Assembly: GCF_965638725.1 (NCBI RefSeq)
Contig: NC_134952.1
Span: 61,730,065 to 61,794,064, forward strand
Source of the DNA: Aptenodytes patagonicus
Taxonomy: Eukaryota; Chordata; Aves; Sphenisciformes; Spheniscidae
Direction: 5' to 3'
DNA length: 64,000 nucleotides
Below, one piece after another: positions 41,801-56,627 of this stretch. Under the pieces are notes generated by a model, which was given only the letters and a program-made list of their open reading frames with translations, made no database searches and was not told where the DNA came from. The translations under genes and the position numbers were made by a program. The stretch's first letter is position 1, and each line of letters starts with the position of its first letter.

Positions 41801-44800
41801 GTCCTTTAAAGCCAAAAATAGGGGGGCGCTGCCAGGTTTCCTCCTACCTACTTGTTACAGTGTCCTTTTTTTTAAGCTCAAGGAAATGGGGACTCTTGTT
41901 GGGTATCTGTACCTACCACAGGATGTTTCCACAAAGAGGAAACTTAACCAAAGGTTTCAGCCCAAACCATACATCAGTCTGTATGCAAAGTGGCTACACG
42001 GGGAAAAGGTGTTTGGCAGAAGGGCTATTATCAGTTCTTTGCAAAGACTTCTCCAATTCTGTAACAAGTTATACCCCCTTTTTTTCTGGAAAATGATGTT
42101 AAGTTCATATAGCAGTGATCAATAACCATGTCGATCCTCTAAAAATACTTTAAGTCCACAGGTACTGCCAGCATCTGGAAAGGTTGTATATACAGACACA
42201 GCAACAGCCATTCTTTTTGGTTTGTTGCCGGGTCTCCAAGGGCCACTTGATCCCTTTTGGAAAGAACCTACTGTTTTCAGAAGCTCAGCAAGATGTGTGA
42301 ATTCAGTGGTTACATGTTAGAGAATATTTGGCAATGGGGTTAACACATCACGGTGACACAATTTGAAACAGTCCCAATAATGCTCCTCTTGAATATCAAA
42401 ATAACTTAAATATTTTATCCTCAAAATGAGGCGGCATCTTCTGCAAAATTCTAAGTGATCCTTATAAAAGTCCCATATTTGATAAGGCTTATCCAGAGAC
42501 ACACCTGAAAGAAAAGGCTTTTACAAGATATTAACACATTTTTGGCATATAAATATTTCCTTCTCTCCATCTAGCCTGCTTATAATCAAGCCAAGCTTAC
42601 CTACAGCTAGCATTACATGTTGCATTATCTCAGTAAATGATCTAGTCTAAACTAGACAGCACTTTAAGAGATTTTTTTCTGCAAAAGCAAAGATCCCCAT
42701 TTTCCTCTTGAAAACAATGACAGACCGGGGAACCATGTGAAATCCTCAATGAAGCCACAAACTTGTCCATGCAGCTTGATTTGAGGATTTTCTCTCTTCT
42801 TTATCGCAGGGAAAGCTTTGACGAATCATATTCCTCCATCACGTTATTCTGATACATGTGCCTATTATCAGTCCAAAGAACGTTTCTAACCTTCCCACGT
42901 CCCGAACGGGGTCTCGACGGGATGGACGTCCTCTTGATCGGGGTTGTGAGTGCATTCTTCTCTTGTGCCTCATTTTATGAATGACTTGATACAAGTCAAT
43001 ACTTTCATCAGGAGGGAAGAGAAGACAAAGTTGGGTTCCACATTCCGGCTCAATTTCCTAGAATTAGTTAGAAGTTCAGTAGTGGTTTATAAACCGAAGA
43101 AATGAAACTCTCCCCAAATACACTGACAACATACATCAGAAAAAAAAAAAAAAAAGAAAAAAAAAGAAAAAAGAAGACACTTCGAAGAGATTTCAGTATC
43201 ACTAGAGACAGAGCAAAATTCACTTACATTACCTTTCACTCTTTAGGCACTACTTAGAATTTTCATAAACTAGTCCAACACTTGGGCAACCATATCTTCC
43301 CATGAGACATACAGGCCACATCACTGTTTTGCTACAAAATCAGAGGACTGTTTTTCATCACAAAGAAAATGATCACCTATTACAGAGAGAAAAGTGACAC
43401 ACGTAGGAAAAAAATCCATCCCAGCTTCACATATAAAGCCATGGCCTGATGAAGTTGACTATTACCACTCAAAAGTGAGTTCTTCAGTGTATGGTAGACA
43501 GGTCCATGAAAATACCAGCTCAAAGCTTGACAGCAGTCAAAACAAGCAAATCGTGTGTTCAGGATTATTAGGAAAGGAACACAGAATGAGAAAGTCATTA
43601 TACCACACTGAAAGTCCATGTTCCACCCACACCTTAAATACTGGGTGCAGTTCTGACCCCTTCATCTCAAAAAAATAGGGGGACAGTAGAAACAGAAAAG
43701 CTTCAAAGCAGGGCACCAAGGATAACTGAATGAGCGCAACAATTTCTACATGCAATGACTGAGCAGGTTGGTCTCTCCAGCCTAGAATAAAAAGAGGAGT
43801 ATGTGGGGTATGGGGCACAAGACAGATACAATGGGAGTGTCCGACACCACAAGTTGTTTGGAGGAGAGAGGGACAGAGATCAACTTGTTGACTCCCTCTT
43901 CCGGTACAAGAACTCAGGGCCATCAAATGAAGCTAGCAGGAGCCAGGCGCAAAACAATCCAAAAAAGTGCTTCTTCAACCTGGTGACTAGCAGGCCCACA
44001 GAATGCCTTCCCAAAGGATGTCGTAAATGCAAGAAGCTCAGTGTACATGTCCTCAGAAGAGATCCATTCAGGGTTACACAAAATGTAAATGGATAAACGA
44101 CAACCACTTCAGGAAATAACCCGAGTTGAAAAGCAGGGAGAACAATCATTAGACAATGCTTGCCCAGTACCTAACAGTACAGCAATTTTATGAAAAAAGA
44201 TGAAACCCACGTCCAGATTGCAACTCTATAGTGAAGTGGACAAAACATTAAAAAATTTATTTCCTTGACCATTTAACAGAAACAAAGTTAACTGAAATCC
44301 TTTTTCTTTTTTTTTAAGTTCACACTAAATTAAAAACAAGACCAAAAATATTTACTTGTGCTACCCAACAAAGTGAACGTGTCTATGAGCAAAATAATGC
44401 AGAGTGTCCACATTTTCTATACAGTATGGGGATTACGAAACTCCCATTTTGCCTTAAGAAAGCAGAACCCGTTATTTTAGTCAAGGCTGGGTTACTTGAG
44501 GACAGCAGCAACACACCTGCACTCTGGTATGTCTGACAAGACAAAAAGCCACCCCACTTAAAATTTACTTAGCATATACTTTATAATGGTAGAGTCTATG
44601 CCCTAAGCAATACAGTATATAAAAAAAATGCAACACAGAACACAGCTGGAAACACCAGAGCTTGTTCTTAAAAACTGATGCTATATAGGTTTGCACACCA
44701 TACAATGCAAGGCACGTTACATTTCAAATCCAAAATATCACAGTTTTGAAGCATCAAACACTGTTTATCACAAAGATGACAACAGAATCGGCACCATATT

Positions 44801-47800
44801 TTTTTCTGTTTCATTCTTCCACAACAACATTAGAAATAAGCCGAGTGCCTTAGTCACAGTACTCTACTGCAAGTAACAACTGATCTAAAAAGATTCCAAA
44901 TCTTCTGTAGATACAAAGCTGAAAGCAAGCACTAGAAGATGTGGGTTATAGAAAAAAAAAACAAATTAACAAACCTGTCCATCGCGTCCAATCTTTACTG
45001 GCTTATGTTCGTTCCAAGGATTGGTCAGGTGAGCAGACTTAGTGAACGGCAATTCACGCCTAAATATGCAAGTGGCATCATTTATAGTTTTGCCTCCGTT
45101 TTTCGTAAAAAAAAAAATTAAAAATGTATACAGCAGGACAGTACACACAAAATAATCCTGTTACCCTTTGCACTGTCAGGTCTCTCAATGAATGTATTAG
45201 TACATATTAAGCATTAGTAACTGAAGATTTCACTTTGACTTATTCCAGTATTAACTAGTATAGTCCATACTATGACAGCCTATCTTATTAAAGAAATTTT
45301 TTTTGGTCTTTGGACAATATAGAGACCGTGCTTGCTTATTATCTCACCATCTGAATATGCTGACCAGTCTCTACGTGAGGTGGTAGCTCATGGTACCTCT
45401 GAAATAAACCCCTGAGCATCTGACCTAACTATGAAACTAGAACCGCTTTGAGCTGGAGGTAGGAGTCAGTAACTTCCAGAGGACCTTTCCGACCTAGATT
45501 TTTCTCTGATTTGAAGTCTCACCTTCCCTGTATTTAGTCTTTCTGGCAGCCCAAAGTGCTTGGACAACCATGCAATGTATCTCACAGGACTGATATAGCT
45601 CTTTTTCTTAAGAGAGGTTTAAAACCTTTTCTGTAAGACATACTCAGATCAATGAACATACTGCTCACAACCTATATGTTATGCAAAATACCTGTACTAT
45701 TTCATATGTTATTTTAAAGCAGCAGCATTTTCTTTGTTCAGTCAGATGCCAAGATGTCAGATGAAGACAGATCTGACCTTACAGGATTTTTTTCCCTTTT
45801 ATCCACAGCTGTCTGTTCAAGTGAGCAGTTGTTTTTACTCAACAAAGACTTCAGAATACAGTTTTCTGGTTTCAGTGCAAGAGATCAGTAAAGGAACACA
45901 ATCAAGTGTTAAAAATCTCTGAATTACTTAATTGTCTACATAAAAATTTAAAAAGTATTTTCTATAGTGCATGTCAGGTACAGACCTGAGTCCCAAGCTC
46001 AGTAACATAGAAGCATGGATTTGGGGAGATTGGAGGACAGACCTCTTGTTGAACTGGGTTTTCAAAAGGATGCTGTCAGCACTTGAGTGAGTAATACACA
46101 GAAATGGTATTATAATGCCTTGTTACTAAACAGCAACATAAATGAACAATTATTTACCTGCAAATCCAGTCAATTTTAAAGACACCTCCCAACATTTTTG
46201 CATTCATTCCTGCAGGCAGCACCCAGTGTATAGGTGATCCTCCATGATGGGACTCTGAAGACAGTCTTGCAAATCCTAGAGGATTTCAAATGAATTGTAA
46301 CAAAGACAACAGAAAAGCTATTGCACATAAAACTCACTTTCACTTACCTTGATAACAGCTCACTTTCCCTTACCTTGGAATTTGCCACTCTCTCTTACAG
46401 AAAATATCAAAATAACACTCCTCGCTGATCTAAATGCAGCATTAAGCTTCTTTTCATTCACTGGAAGTGTCGACCATACTCCCTAAAACAAAACAACCCC
46501 CACCCCACCACCAAAATTTAAGAGTTCATCTCAAGTGATTTAGCTAACATAAGTATATAGTGCAGATGAGGAAAATACGACCAGACTAGTGTTCTAGGAC
46601 AGAAGATAATGGAAAGAGAAAGGTATTGCTAAATTCAGTTCCTTCAGAAAATTTTTTTAGCCTGCCCCATGACAAAAAACTTTTAAAACACTGGCTTTTC
46701 AATCTCTTTTTGAACCCTGCAGATGCATTTAGACCATCTATAAGGTTTCATTTGTAATTATAATGATGGACAGACATCAGAAAACCTTTGCCTTTAGTAT
46801 TTTTAATGTATGTTTTAAGTGACTTTGGGAGTTCATGTATTATATAATACACACAAATGATGAAAAACCAGCAGCGTATATACTGAAAGGTGGGCAGGTA
46901 GTCTTCAGTAACCTTCTTAGTATGACAGATTTGTTGACGACAGCTTACAGATTTTAAAACTCTTTTAGTGAAAGGCCAGAAACATGAAAGACACCAGACC
47001 AACATTTTAAACTGGCAAGACAACTCAAAACAGTTTGTTCAGCCTCTCACATCCCCACCTACTAATTCCTACCTTTTCCCTTTCACCAGCCATTGTGTAG
47101 CCATGCACAATAAAACCCCATCTGTTTTAAGGTACCAACTGAGCTGAGCTATAGAATACCAGTTTGCTGTATTACTTTTCAGCAAGACCAGCTCCCCAGT
47201 CCATTCTCTGGGCAAGCTCAGAGGAGAAGCTTATGCTGGTTTAACATGTTCAAACTTCAGCCTCAGAATATGATCCAGGATCTACCAAAGAAAATGTCCC
47301 TCCCTTTCCTGTTTTATTGAAGATATGTTCTCATGTCCTACTCTGTGCTCAGATTAGTACTTGCCTGACCAACAATTCATTAGACTCACCAGAGAACTAT
47401 TTGGGTTTTTTACTAGCTTTCAGTCAGATGTATATTGCTTTTGGCTGCTTTTGAAGCCCTGATGTGAACTAGAACAACTTACTGCACTGGCACCACAAAA
47501 GCTAGTTTCATGAAAGTGCAGTGGCAAAACACTGATGCCTATACGCTGAGAGACAACGCATCCACTCCAAGAATTTTACGAACAAGGATACTGTTGCAGT
47601 CCCAAGTGTGGATGAGGCACAGAAAGGATATACTCCTCTAAAGAGCTAAAGCAAACGCCAGACAGAATGGTGTTCACTGCACAGATCAGACCCAAAGCTG
47701 GTGGGGGGAGCCAAACCCGTCCAGGAATTTTAAGATTCATTTAATTGTTTCAATGCTATTCTATTTGAGAAAATCTTCACTAATAGAATCACCTACTCTG

Positions 47801-50800
47801 TGTATATTGTGTAACAGCAAATCAGCTATTTTCTCTACAAGCTGTTCCAAATAACACATGCAAATACAAAACCACCAGAGTGGCCTAATGCCATTCCTCA
47901 GCAGCTGAAGTCCAGTGCACTGGAATCCCTCCCAAAGAACTCCCTTACACCAGCACTGTCAGGCATATATTTCTGCAATAAGCCGTCAGATCCCTGAATC
48001 AACTGAAAAAAATTACTGTTATAGCATTAGACGAAAACCAAAACCACCTTCTGAACCTCCTCACAGTACAGCAATATGAACACAGGTGCTGATGAAAGGG
48101 AGAAAATACCATCCCAGCATCTCCAATGGAGGCTGGCTTAGGACGTTATCAAACAGACCTTGAGGCCCCTTTTTAACCCTACTCTTATCAAGATAAATGA
48201 CTGATGGTCTAGAAACTTTTCTAGGTTACAGTGGAAGCAGAATAGCTACCCTTGAAGAATCAAGAAGCAGTAGGCATCCTTGCCTCTACCAAGATCTGAG
48301 TGATGGAGAAAAGAACGCATCTATCTATATGCTTTTCTATAGTAAGATGGGAGTTTTTGAAAATAGACAAAGTGATCAGTTTGAAGAAAATTCAACATAC
48401 CTTTGCTTTAGCAAGTGATACGTTTTCATGGTTATTACTCTTGATGAGAAAGAATCTTGCATCTTGGAGAATATATTTAAGTTTACTTGTTTGGTCTGAA
48501 AAAACAAAGTGTCAAATAAGCTGAACTGTAAATATTTACAATTGTCAAAAATGTTGCTCTGAGTGTAGATAGTTGTTTGTTTCCTTCAAAATAGACTGTA
48601 TCCCACCCAGTTCCTACCTATGTATTATCACAGACAACCACCCAACTTGAAACTTGAAGTCTAAGCTGTAGAGCACAAAATGCCAGGGGAAACCAAATCA
48701 AAACTAAAACTTAGATATTCAGGTAAAGAAAAAATAAAATAAAATCAGCATGATTCAGTGATGTTCCGATATACAGGACTTATTTCCTTGCTTAAGAATC
48801 TTTGGATAAATACTGGATAACATTCATATCAGCACGAGTCATCCAATAGAGAATGCTGAAATGTTACTTTTTTCAGATGTAAGCACTTTATTTTTTGCTT
48901 TGCTGCCTCTGCAAGGAGCAAAGCGACTGAACTTTTTGCATATCGCTCTCAACACATGCAAAAGTAGCTCAAGATTCACTTGTTATGCCCAGAACAATTA
49001 TGTGCTCAAACTGATTTATATCGGAACATTACTACTTAATGAACAGAGACAATGGCTTGCTATGGGGCATGCATTAAAAATTCAAATTTAAATGATACCT
49101 TTTTGGACAGCACGAACGGAAGATGATAATTTCTCATGCTTCTTTTCTGAACCTGTGTTTAGCCAAAGTACATTTGTTCAGATTCAGCCTTAATAGAGAT
49201 AATATACAATTTCTACAGCCTTGTCACATACAATTTTCATTCATGACAAATTATGCTTTCTGGCGCGCACCCACACACACAAAAATACTATTCAATGTGC
49301 ACGAGTGTTTTGTTTTGGTTTTTTTTGGTTTTGTTTTTGGGTTGTTTGGTTTGGGTTTGGTTTTTTTAAATAGTATTTGAACAATTTCCTACTCAGAAAA
49401 CTAGTCACTGAATCATCATCTTCCAAGTTTAAAAAAAAAAGTGAAAATTCCACTTAAGCAACAGAATAGCATTAAAGTAACAAGAAAGCCTACTTCCCCC
49501 CAAAGGTATCCACACACAACATGCCAGAAGTCAATACCAAATTATACAAAGCTACATACCCCATAAACCTCTACAGCCAGTTACATTTATTTTAGATTAC
49601 ACATTAAGATTTGATGCAAGTCAGGATGACAAGCAATAAAAGGAAAGAATACCTGCATACGATTCTGATGCAGAACTTCCACTTCTGTCAAAAACAATTG
49701 GAGAGATACCTCTAGCTCTCTTCCTCTCCTTCTTTTTCTCATCTAAAAAAACCCATAACAAGTAAAAGCAATATTTTAAACATCAAGTGGCAGGCAAAAT
49801 TGAGATAAAAAGTACTGAGACAGGAAAACAACATCTGTAATAGTGAAGTTAGCATTTGGCTTGCACGTGAAAATTGTGGTTGCTGCCCCAAAACTATCAC
49901 GCACCAAAGAAGCAAATGCTAATTACTCAAGCTTTTCATTCGCAAAAGGAAGACAAACACCACAAATCCAGTATTTCTGTGCAAAGTTTAGAGACAGAAT
50001 TTATCTCCTAAGTATTTTAGTAAGGGTGGTTTAGCTCTTCTCTCCAGCCTTCAGCCAAATTTGCAACACAGAGCACAAACTGTATTGCGATAGTGATATG
50101 GGCTCGTTTGCTCAGAGCTCAGCAAAATGGCAAGTGGTATGAAAACAAAACACTGTGGCACACAGGCAATTATTTCCACTCTTAGAAGTGTTACATTACA
50201 CTACGGAGCTTTTTAGAACAGTTATTACAGCTTCACTTGTCTTTAGGTTACACCTTTCTGTTCTCTAATTCCAAACAGCAGAGCTGAGCCAAAAAAGGCA
50301 TTATGTTAAGCAGGATGACCACCTATGGAGACTTCAGACAAGGAAGATATACAAGAGGAATCTTAACAGGATTGCAAGCCGCTTTCTTAAAAAAAAACAA
50401 CAACAAACAAACCAAAAACAAAAAAAACAGCCAAAACCAAAAGTATTTATGTCATTAACACTTCACATCTGTAAGTTAGGACCAGTTATAATATACAACT
50501 GTGAACCATTTGTTTCTAGTTTCTGCTTAAAACATTTCTCTCTTTCTAAGTTTGCCCTAACAGCTAATCATTTCAACTTAGGTTTAGATTTCCTATGCTG
50601 AAGGCAGCCACTATTTAAGATTCAACTATCCTTCCCTGGGGAGATGGTGCTTTTACTACACCAGTCTACCTGGTCACTCATCTAGATGAATACAGAACAG
50701 CTCAACACCAACTTAAAATGAATCGTATGGGAAACTAAGCCGTTAGATACCTAAGGAAATACTAAATCTAACGATTCAAAGCATTGAACAGCAAGGCCAA

Positions 50801-53800
50801 AGCAATCAAGAACACTATGAATCCTCAGCACAGTAATCCTGATATCCACAAGTTTTGGTGTAAGGAAATACCACTTTCCAGTACATTTTTTCCGTGCCTA
50901 TGGTATTTCATAATTAACAACTTACTGACTTGTGCTACTAAGGCTTACTTCTGACATAGTCAGGAAGTGGTTATTTTAAAAAGCAGCCAAATTTTCAATG
51001 GCAAGGTATTTCAGATTAGCATGCTAGATGTTACCTACCTGATGCATCTGAACCAGTCCCAGATCTGACTGACCCATCCGTGAAAGAGGCAGATTCAGAA
51101 TCAGAATCGCTGGCTTCACTTCGTGTGTCATAGTCATTTCCTTCCTTCTGATCTCTCTCATCCTGTTCATATTCTTCTTCATCCTCCTCCCCATCTTCTT
51201 CTACCTCTTCGTCCTCCTCCCCTTCATCATCTTCCTCTTCTTCCATTCCTTCCTCCTCATTCTCTGTATTGCCTTGTTCAGAGGAACCACTACTGCCAGT
51301 CTCGTGATCTGAACAATATTCCTCAGAGTTCACCTCTTCTTTAGAAGAATGGCTGGATCTGCTTGGTCTTCTATCCACATCATGCCTGATTCTCTGATGT
51401 TTAAAGAAAAAGTGAATCAGCAGTCATATAACATTGTCAGGATGCACACACAGTCCTAAGAGAATGTGCCTTAAAAAGGTCTCATATAATTGCTTTATTT
51501 ATAAGGCAGCAAGAATATTTAATACCTCTGAACCATCTGGCGTAGAAGACTTCGCCCTTCTGTCAATATCCCTCTTCCTCATGCAAGTTTTTTCTGGTTG
51601 TCCTTTATAAGGTTCCCTGGAACTGCTCGACATGCGCGTCTTTCGATCACCATCTGGGCGCTTGTTTCTATCAGACCTCTGATAATCCTCATTCTTGTAT
51701 TCTGATACCGGTTTTCCTTTCGTACTCACTATTCTCTTGTTATTGCTAACTGATGAACTAGGAGGCTTTGGCATCATCTGCCTCGATGAATGCACAGAAG
51801 GTTTTTGTCTCTTGCTTTCAGAGTTTTCCATCCTGTCAGTTTTTCTTTTTGATCCTTAAACAGAAAGAGATACCGAGTTCAATGTTATTTTGTATATCAA
51901 ACCAAAAACTGTGCAGAGGCACCTATTTTCTCTACTTTGGGTAATTCCCCTGTTGCAGTCATAGGTAGCATCTTCCAGTTGTAGGCTTTGCAACAACACT
52001 CAAAACTGCTTGCTAGGAACAGCTCATGTTCTAAAACATATATTTTACTTTAAAAAAAAGCAATCCTTTAGGCTTTGGTAGGTGTTTTCTAAATTTTAGA
52101 TATGGGAATGCTAAATTAAATGCTTATGGGATTGGTCTAAAGCCAAATCAAGAACTGAGCTGGAACCAGACTTTGGGACCCCCTTGTTCCATTTCCATTT
52201 CACTTCATCGGACCAAAAAAGACAGTCATTTTCTAACAGCAAATGAATTCACAACAAGCCAGACTCAGCAATTGCTTTTGAGACAAAAGGAAACCTAGCT
52301 AACTGTTTGCTTGGAAGGTAAGGTGAAAAAGCAGATGTCCACGAAATAAAGACTTTTGGAACTCTTTCGCTCTTTGCATCAGGTTATAAGAGCTGCTACT
52401 TCAAAGACTTTAACCTTTTAAGAAAGAACACTTTAAGAAAGATGTTTTTTACCATTTACATTCTTGCAGGACATCCACTACCAAAGTCACCTACCCTTTT
52501 TCTCACTTTTATCTTGCTCACTGTCGGGGTTATACAACTCATCATCTTGGTCAGGAGCATCAGTCAAAATGTCATCCAGAACATTCAGTTCACCATCTGA
52601 AAACAAACAAACAAAAAAAGTTAAAAACAACTATAAAATGTCTGGATATGTAAACTACAGTAGAACTAGTATTTGCAAACCCAAACATTTCCATTAAGGT
52701 TACAGATCTGCCACAAGGCAAAAATTAACATCTTGATTTATTTCCACAATTTCAGTCGGAAGGATCAAGCAAAGCCAATAAAAGAATTAAAGTACATCAC
52801 AGGACACATTCAAGCCTCTGAATAAGGTCCAAGTTGGCTCCTCATGTCACACAAGCTTTGCAGGAAAGCTGACCTACAAATGAAAGCTTAACAAAAAAGC
52901 CTGTACAAAATTTGAGAAAAAGGAGACTGGGAGATAGCCTGAGTGCCATAAGCAAAGAGGAGGGACCTCTCTCCTCAAAATCCCAAAGAACTTGCACCTT
53001 AAATTATCTCCCCTCCTGCCCCGCTATTTTTGTTGTCTTTGCTGTGTTAGGAGGGTGAATTTTGTGGTTCACCTACAAGTAGAAAAAACACAACAGGGCA
53101 AGTTAACAACAAGAACATAAGCTAGGTCAGCCCTCTGAAGAAGGGGAAAATAGACTTATTTGCTGCATAATTAATTCTGAGCCGCTTTGAAAAAAAATGC
53201 TACAACTAATTCACCTTGATCAAAAGGGCAAAAGTTTAAGGATATTCATGCTAGCAGCAGTAAATGACCACACTTGGTCACAGAACTTTTAAAATTTGCC
53301 ACTGTTTCTGACTCTGTTTCACTTTGCCTGAAACCAAAGGGGATATATGGTGATTCTGGTAGAAGAAGGATTCACCGGCTTTAAGACAGCAGATTCCAAG
53401 CACTTTAAAAGTAAGAGTGAACTAAGCCTAAGCATGCAAAGGGAAAAATAATAGAAAAAGTATTCATTTTGGAATCTCATTTCTTCTAAACTCTGGAATT
53501 CTTAGCTCTTTCCACTTCGTATTACTATGATTGATTCTATTTTCTGTGTTCAGGAAAAGGAAAGCAAAGCAAACTCCAAGGATTCAGCTAGTTGACAGTA
53601 TCTGTAGAAGACACATTGTACAACATTATAAAGCAGCAGGTAAGGACTCCTGTACTGGATGAAATCTGGGTAAGGCAGCAAATGAGGTCCTCCAGAGTTT
53701 GGCAACTTGTCTATCTCAAAATCTTGAGCTGCGCCACAAGAGAAGTTTTACAGCTTGATATTAAAAAAAGACAATCCACACCAGAAAAAAGGTTAGTATT

Positions 53801-56627
53801 GTAATTGTATCTCTACTATGTACTACTGAATCTGAAGTCAGCATGTGTGCTAGCTTTCCCGCTGGCATTTCTCCACATTTTCTGTGGCAGGGGAATGCAG
53901 AAGTGGTCCCTGAACTGCACAATTGCTGTAGCCGATGCAAAGGAAGCAGTGCAGAGAGAGGTGGATCAAGCCTTTCCCTGGCAGTTTACAGTTAAAGGGC
54001 ATTTAAATATAACACGAAGCTGCATCGTAATTCTCTTGGGAACAGCCCTTTATGTTTGTAGATACCTATATATCCACAGCAAATATTCTTGCTGTTACTG
54101 ATGAGATATAAGAGAGTCAGATTCATGGCTGTGCAACTGCTAAACATGGGCTGCAATTTCCTGGCTTGTATTCTGCTTCCTCACGGAAGACTAGGCAAGT
54201 TCAGAGCACCAGATTTTTTTACCGGAGACAAACGAAAAAGAGGTGCACTAGGATTAGAATATTAAACATATCACCCATCTCAGATCACACATATTGATCC
54301 TTAGCTTTGTTTTCCTTTTGGTGAGGCAACAGCATACTTGAGTAAACTACATTTAACCTAGCTACTGCAGTAGCATTCAGAGGTGCTAAAAGATTCATGT
54401 ATCAGCTGGTTCAGAAATAAATGAGAAGATAAGGAAAATTTAATGGAATAAGCAAGTCCGACACATACTCTGTGGTAAATTCCTTCCAGGTTAGGTGGGC
54501 CTGATTTATAGTTGGAACCTTAGACAAGTACACAAAAGACAGGAGCAGGATGAGTTCCCCCCCCCCCGCTTCTGTAGACACATCTATCTGATTTATTTAA
54601 AAATAAGTTTCCAGATTTATGTAGCGGCCTGGTGATGCAAAAAGGGCAATCTGAACACACAGTTCCCATCTCTCACTTGCATCAGGTATACTGCTCAACC
54701 GACTTCCACAAGATGATTCCACTCACTGAACTGTCACTGTTAGTGTTCAACCTGATGAGCTAAATTATCTCAGACAGATCAAGATAAGCATCAGGAAAAG
54801 CACAAAACAAAGAAACAGAAAAGCAGTAGAGGATAGAGGACAGATTTCTTACAGTTCATCACTGCTGAAGGGAGAAGGTCCAAATGAGTCCTTTTCATTA
54901 CAGACACTCCCAACTGGGCTCTCCTGCAACTCATCTTTTGTTGACTCGGGGGTGTGTTGGATCCTTCCATGAACAAATTTAACTCACCTGAAACAGCAGG
55001 AAAGTAACCTGGGGAGGCCATTTTTCCTCTGCTGGCCACGAGCGTTAGATCTATTCAAGGAAGGGTCCAAGCAAAAATCTGATTTGGCAAACAGAGGAGA
55101 TAAAACCAGGCGATTTCAAACCAAAAGGGTATGCAAGATTTATTTCCACTTTTTTTAAGCAGTGAAACAGCATTTCTCTTCCAAAAGGAACATAAAAATA
55201 ACGTCACATTTACAGTAGAAATAAGTTCAGTTACAAATAAATGTGCATTAACACCTGCTATTCAGTCAGAATCATCCCTTTCACAAGACAGAAAATTAAA
55301 AGCAAATTAAGATACAAAACATAAAAACATTTCTTGTCTGCTACTCATGTCTTGACCACTGTCAGTGATTTAAAAAAAAAAAAAAGAACAAAAAACCCCA
55401 AAGAATAAAAAAATTCAAGCCCATGTGGATAAATGGTTGTATGAGTAGAAATTTATAGATGACAACAGTAAACATTTCAGTTTCACTGCTCATCCATGGT
55501 GGCAGCTCACATTTGTTTCAACAGAACCTGACTGTATCCTATCCCACCAGTCTTACAATAATACCATTAAGAATCAAGCACCAGAAATAATTTTACTTAT
55601 CAGTTCTAACAAAATCTAGTGGGAATTTTCCATGTGATCTAGTTTCACAATAAATATTAGAGACTGCAAACTTTCACCATTCTGACAAAAGACATTTTAT
55701 GGACATCTATCCTGCAAAAAACTTTACGCAAAATGTATTCCACAGAAATCCAAAACAATGTAAACCAAACCACACCACCACAACGATCCTTTACCTTTTT
55801 TATAACGCTATTATCTGCACTAACCACCAAACAGCAATCTTCTACATCTAAATTTTGTTTTTACTTCTTAAATGGACTATTTTGTGAGGACTGACTCTCA
55901 TAACCTCACAGACAACATGTGGATCACTTCAGCTTCTGCATACAGTGACGGGCAATTATAAGAGTTGTGAATATACATAACCCTGGAAACGTTCAATGCC
56001 TTTAATTCAAACTTATTTACCCACAGTGCCCAGAACGCATAACTGCAAAAAGCCGAAAAATCACCAAAATAATATTCCAACGTCAGCGTCTGCTTGCTAC
56101 CATAACTACGTCCCTCGGCAGAAAATCCTGCAAAAAATACAGCTAGGGATCCAAGCAGAAATAAACAGATACTTTCTGCGAGAAAATAACCAGCAGTAAC
56201 TCGCTGCCAGTAACGTTAAACTTACGGCCCACGAACTGATTCCTATTCCCGCTGCTCAAGTCACCTTGCCCTGAGCCCACTGCCGCCGGGGCACCACGTT
56301 ACGGTGCGATGGCCCCATCACCTCCAGCACCCCAGGGCACAACAAGCAGCGTTTCCCCACACGCCACGTCTAAAGACTACGAAAATCGTCCTCGAAGAGG
56401 GCCTCCCGGCCCCGCCGCCCCTCCACTCTCCTCACGGACGTCTCCCACAGTGAAGGCCCAGCACCAGCAACCAAGCAGGCCCGGGGGAAGGGGGATAACC
56501 CGGGGGAGGTGGGACGGCTCGGAGGAGGGGGGCCCCCCCGCCCGAGCCATCCCCCCTCCCCGGGGCCTAGCCATTGCCCCCACCCCTACCACCGGGTACC
56601 TTTTTCCTCCCGGCTATCAGCCGCCAT
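35814..56627 (-). CDS. YTHDC1: YTH domain-containing protein 1, nuclear m6A reader
   Basis: YTHDC1 binds m6A RNA in the nucleus and affects splicing, export and silencing. Minus-strand exons, 5' to 3': 56627-56600, 52596-52495, 51854-51526, 51393-51039, 49742-49653, 49152-49099, 48495-48401, 46482-46374, 46275-46158, 45059-44975, 43057-42891, 40347-40265, 38833-38797, 38704-38665, 38560-38498, 36889-36755, 36038-35814. All phases join and the total is 2115 bases, 704 aa. In order: N-terminus MAADSREEK, basic Ser-rich region, Glu/Asp-rich tract (exon 4), YTH domain (about 323-470) with cage residues Trp354 and Trp405 and Leu416 in human-equivalent positions, then Arg-rich, Pro/His-rich and RD/RE-repeat regions ending RGRYRR. 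Human is 727 aa; the 23-residue difference lies before the YTH domain, in keeping with a shorter acidic tract. The gene appears complete. Confidence 0.96.
37240..37302 (+). mobile_element. CR1 3'-end fragment in YTHDC1 intron 15
   Basis: The segment TCTTTTCCAACCTAAACAAT followed by TCTATGATTCC is the typical 3' terminus of CR1. Only the tail is recognisable. Confidence 0.6.
43139..43176. repeat. A-rich simple repeat
   Basis: Adenine tract with scattered guanines (A-runs separated by G), in YTHDC1 intron 10, next to exon 11. Confidence 0.75.
43540..44110 (+). mobile_element. Old LINE fragment (CR1/L2-like) in YTHDC1 intron 10
   Basis: Translated with frame changes, the plus strand gives pieces such as [10 protein letters not shown], resembling the C-terminal part of CR1-like reverse transcriptase ORFs (compare HLEYCVQLW in the CR1 at 28604). 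Many stops and low similarity imply great age. The exact family is not determined. Confidence 0.42.
45450..45515 (+). mobile_element. CR1 3'-end fragment in YTHDC1 intron 9
   Basis: The run AACTTCCAGAGGACCTTTCC and its flanks match the degenerate CR1 3' end (consensus-like CCAGAGGTCCCTTCCAACCT). Boundaries are approximate. Confidence 0.5.
49306..49368. repeat. T/G-rich simple repeat
   Basis: Runs of T separated by GG (TTTTGG-like units) in YTHDC1 intron 5, about 150 bases upstream of exon 6 on the gene strand. No coding meaning. Confidence 0.7.

Noticed and set aside
46000-46055. Possible minus-oriented CR1 tail (ATAGAAGCATGGATTTGGGG)
   Set aside because: Similarity to the CR1 3' end is too weak and short to call with confidence.
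51123-51344. Plus-strand Pro/Leu/His-rich ORF
   Set aside because: It is the antisense of the Glu-rich tract of YTHDC1 exon 4.
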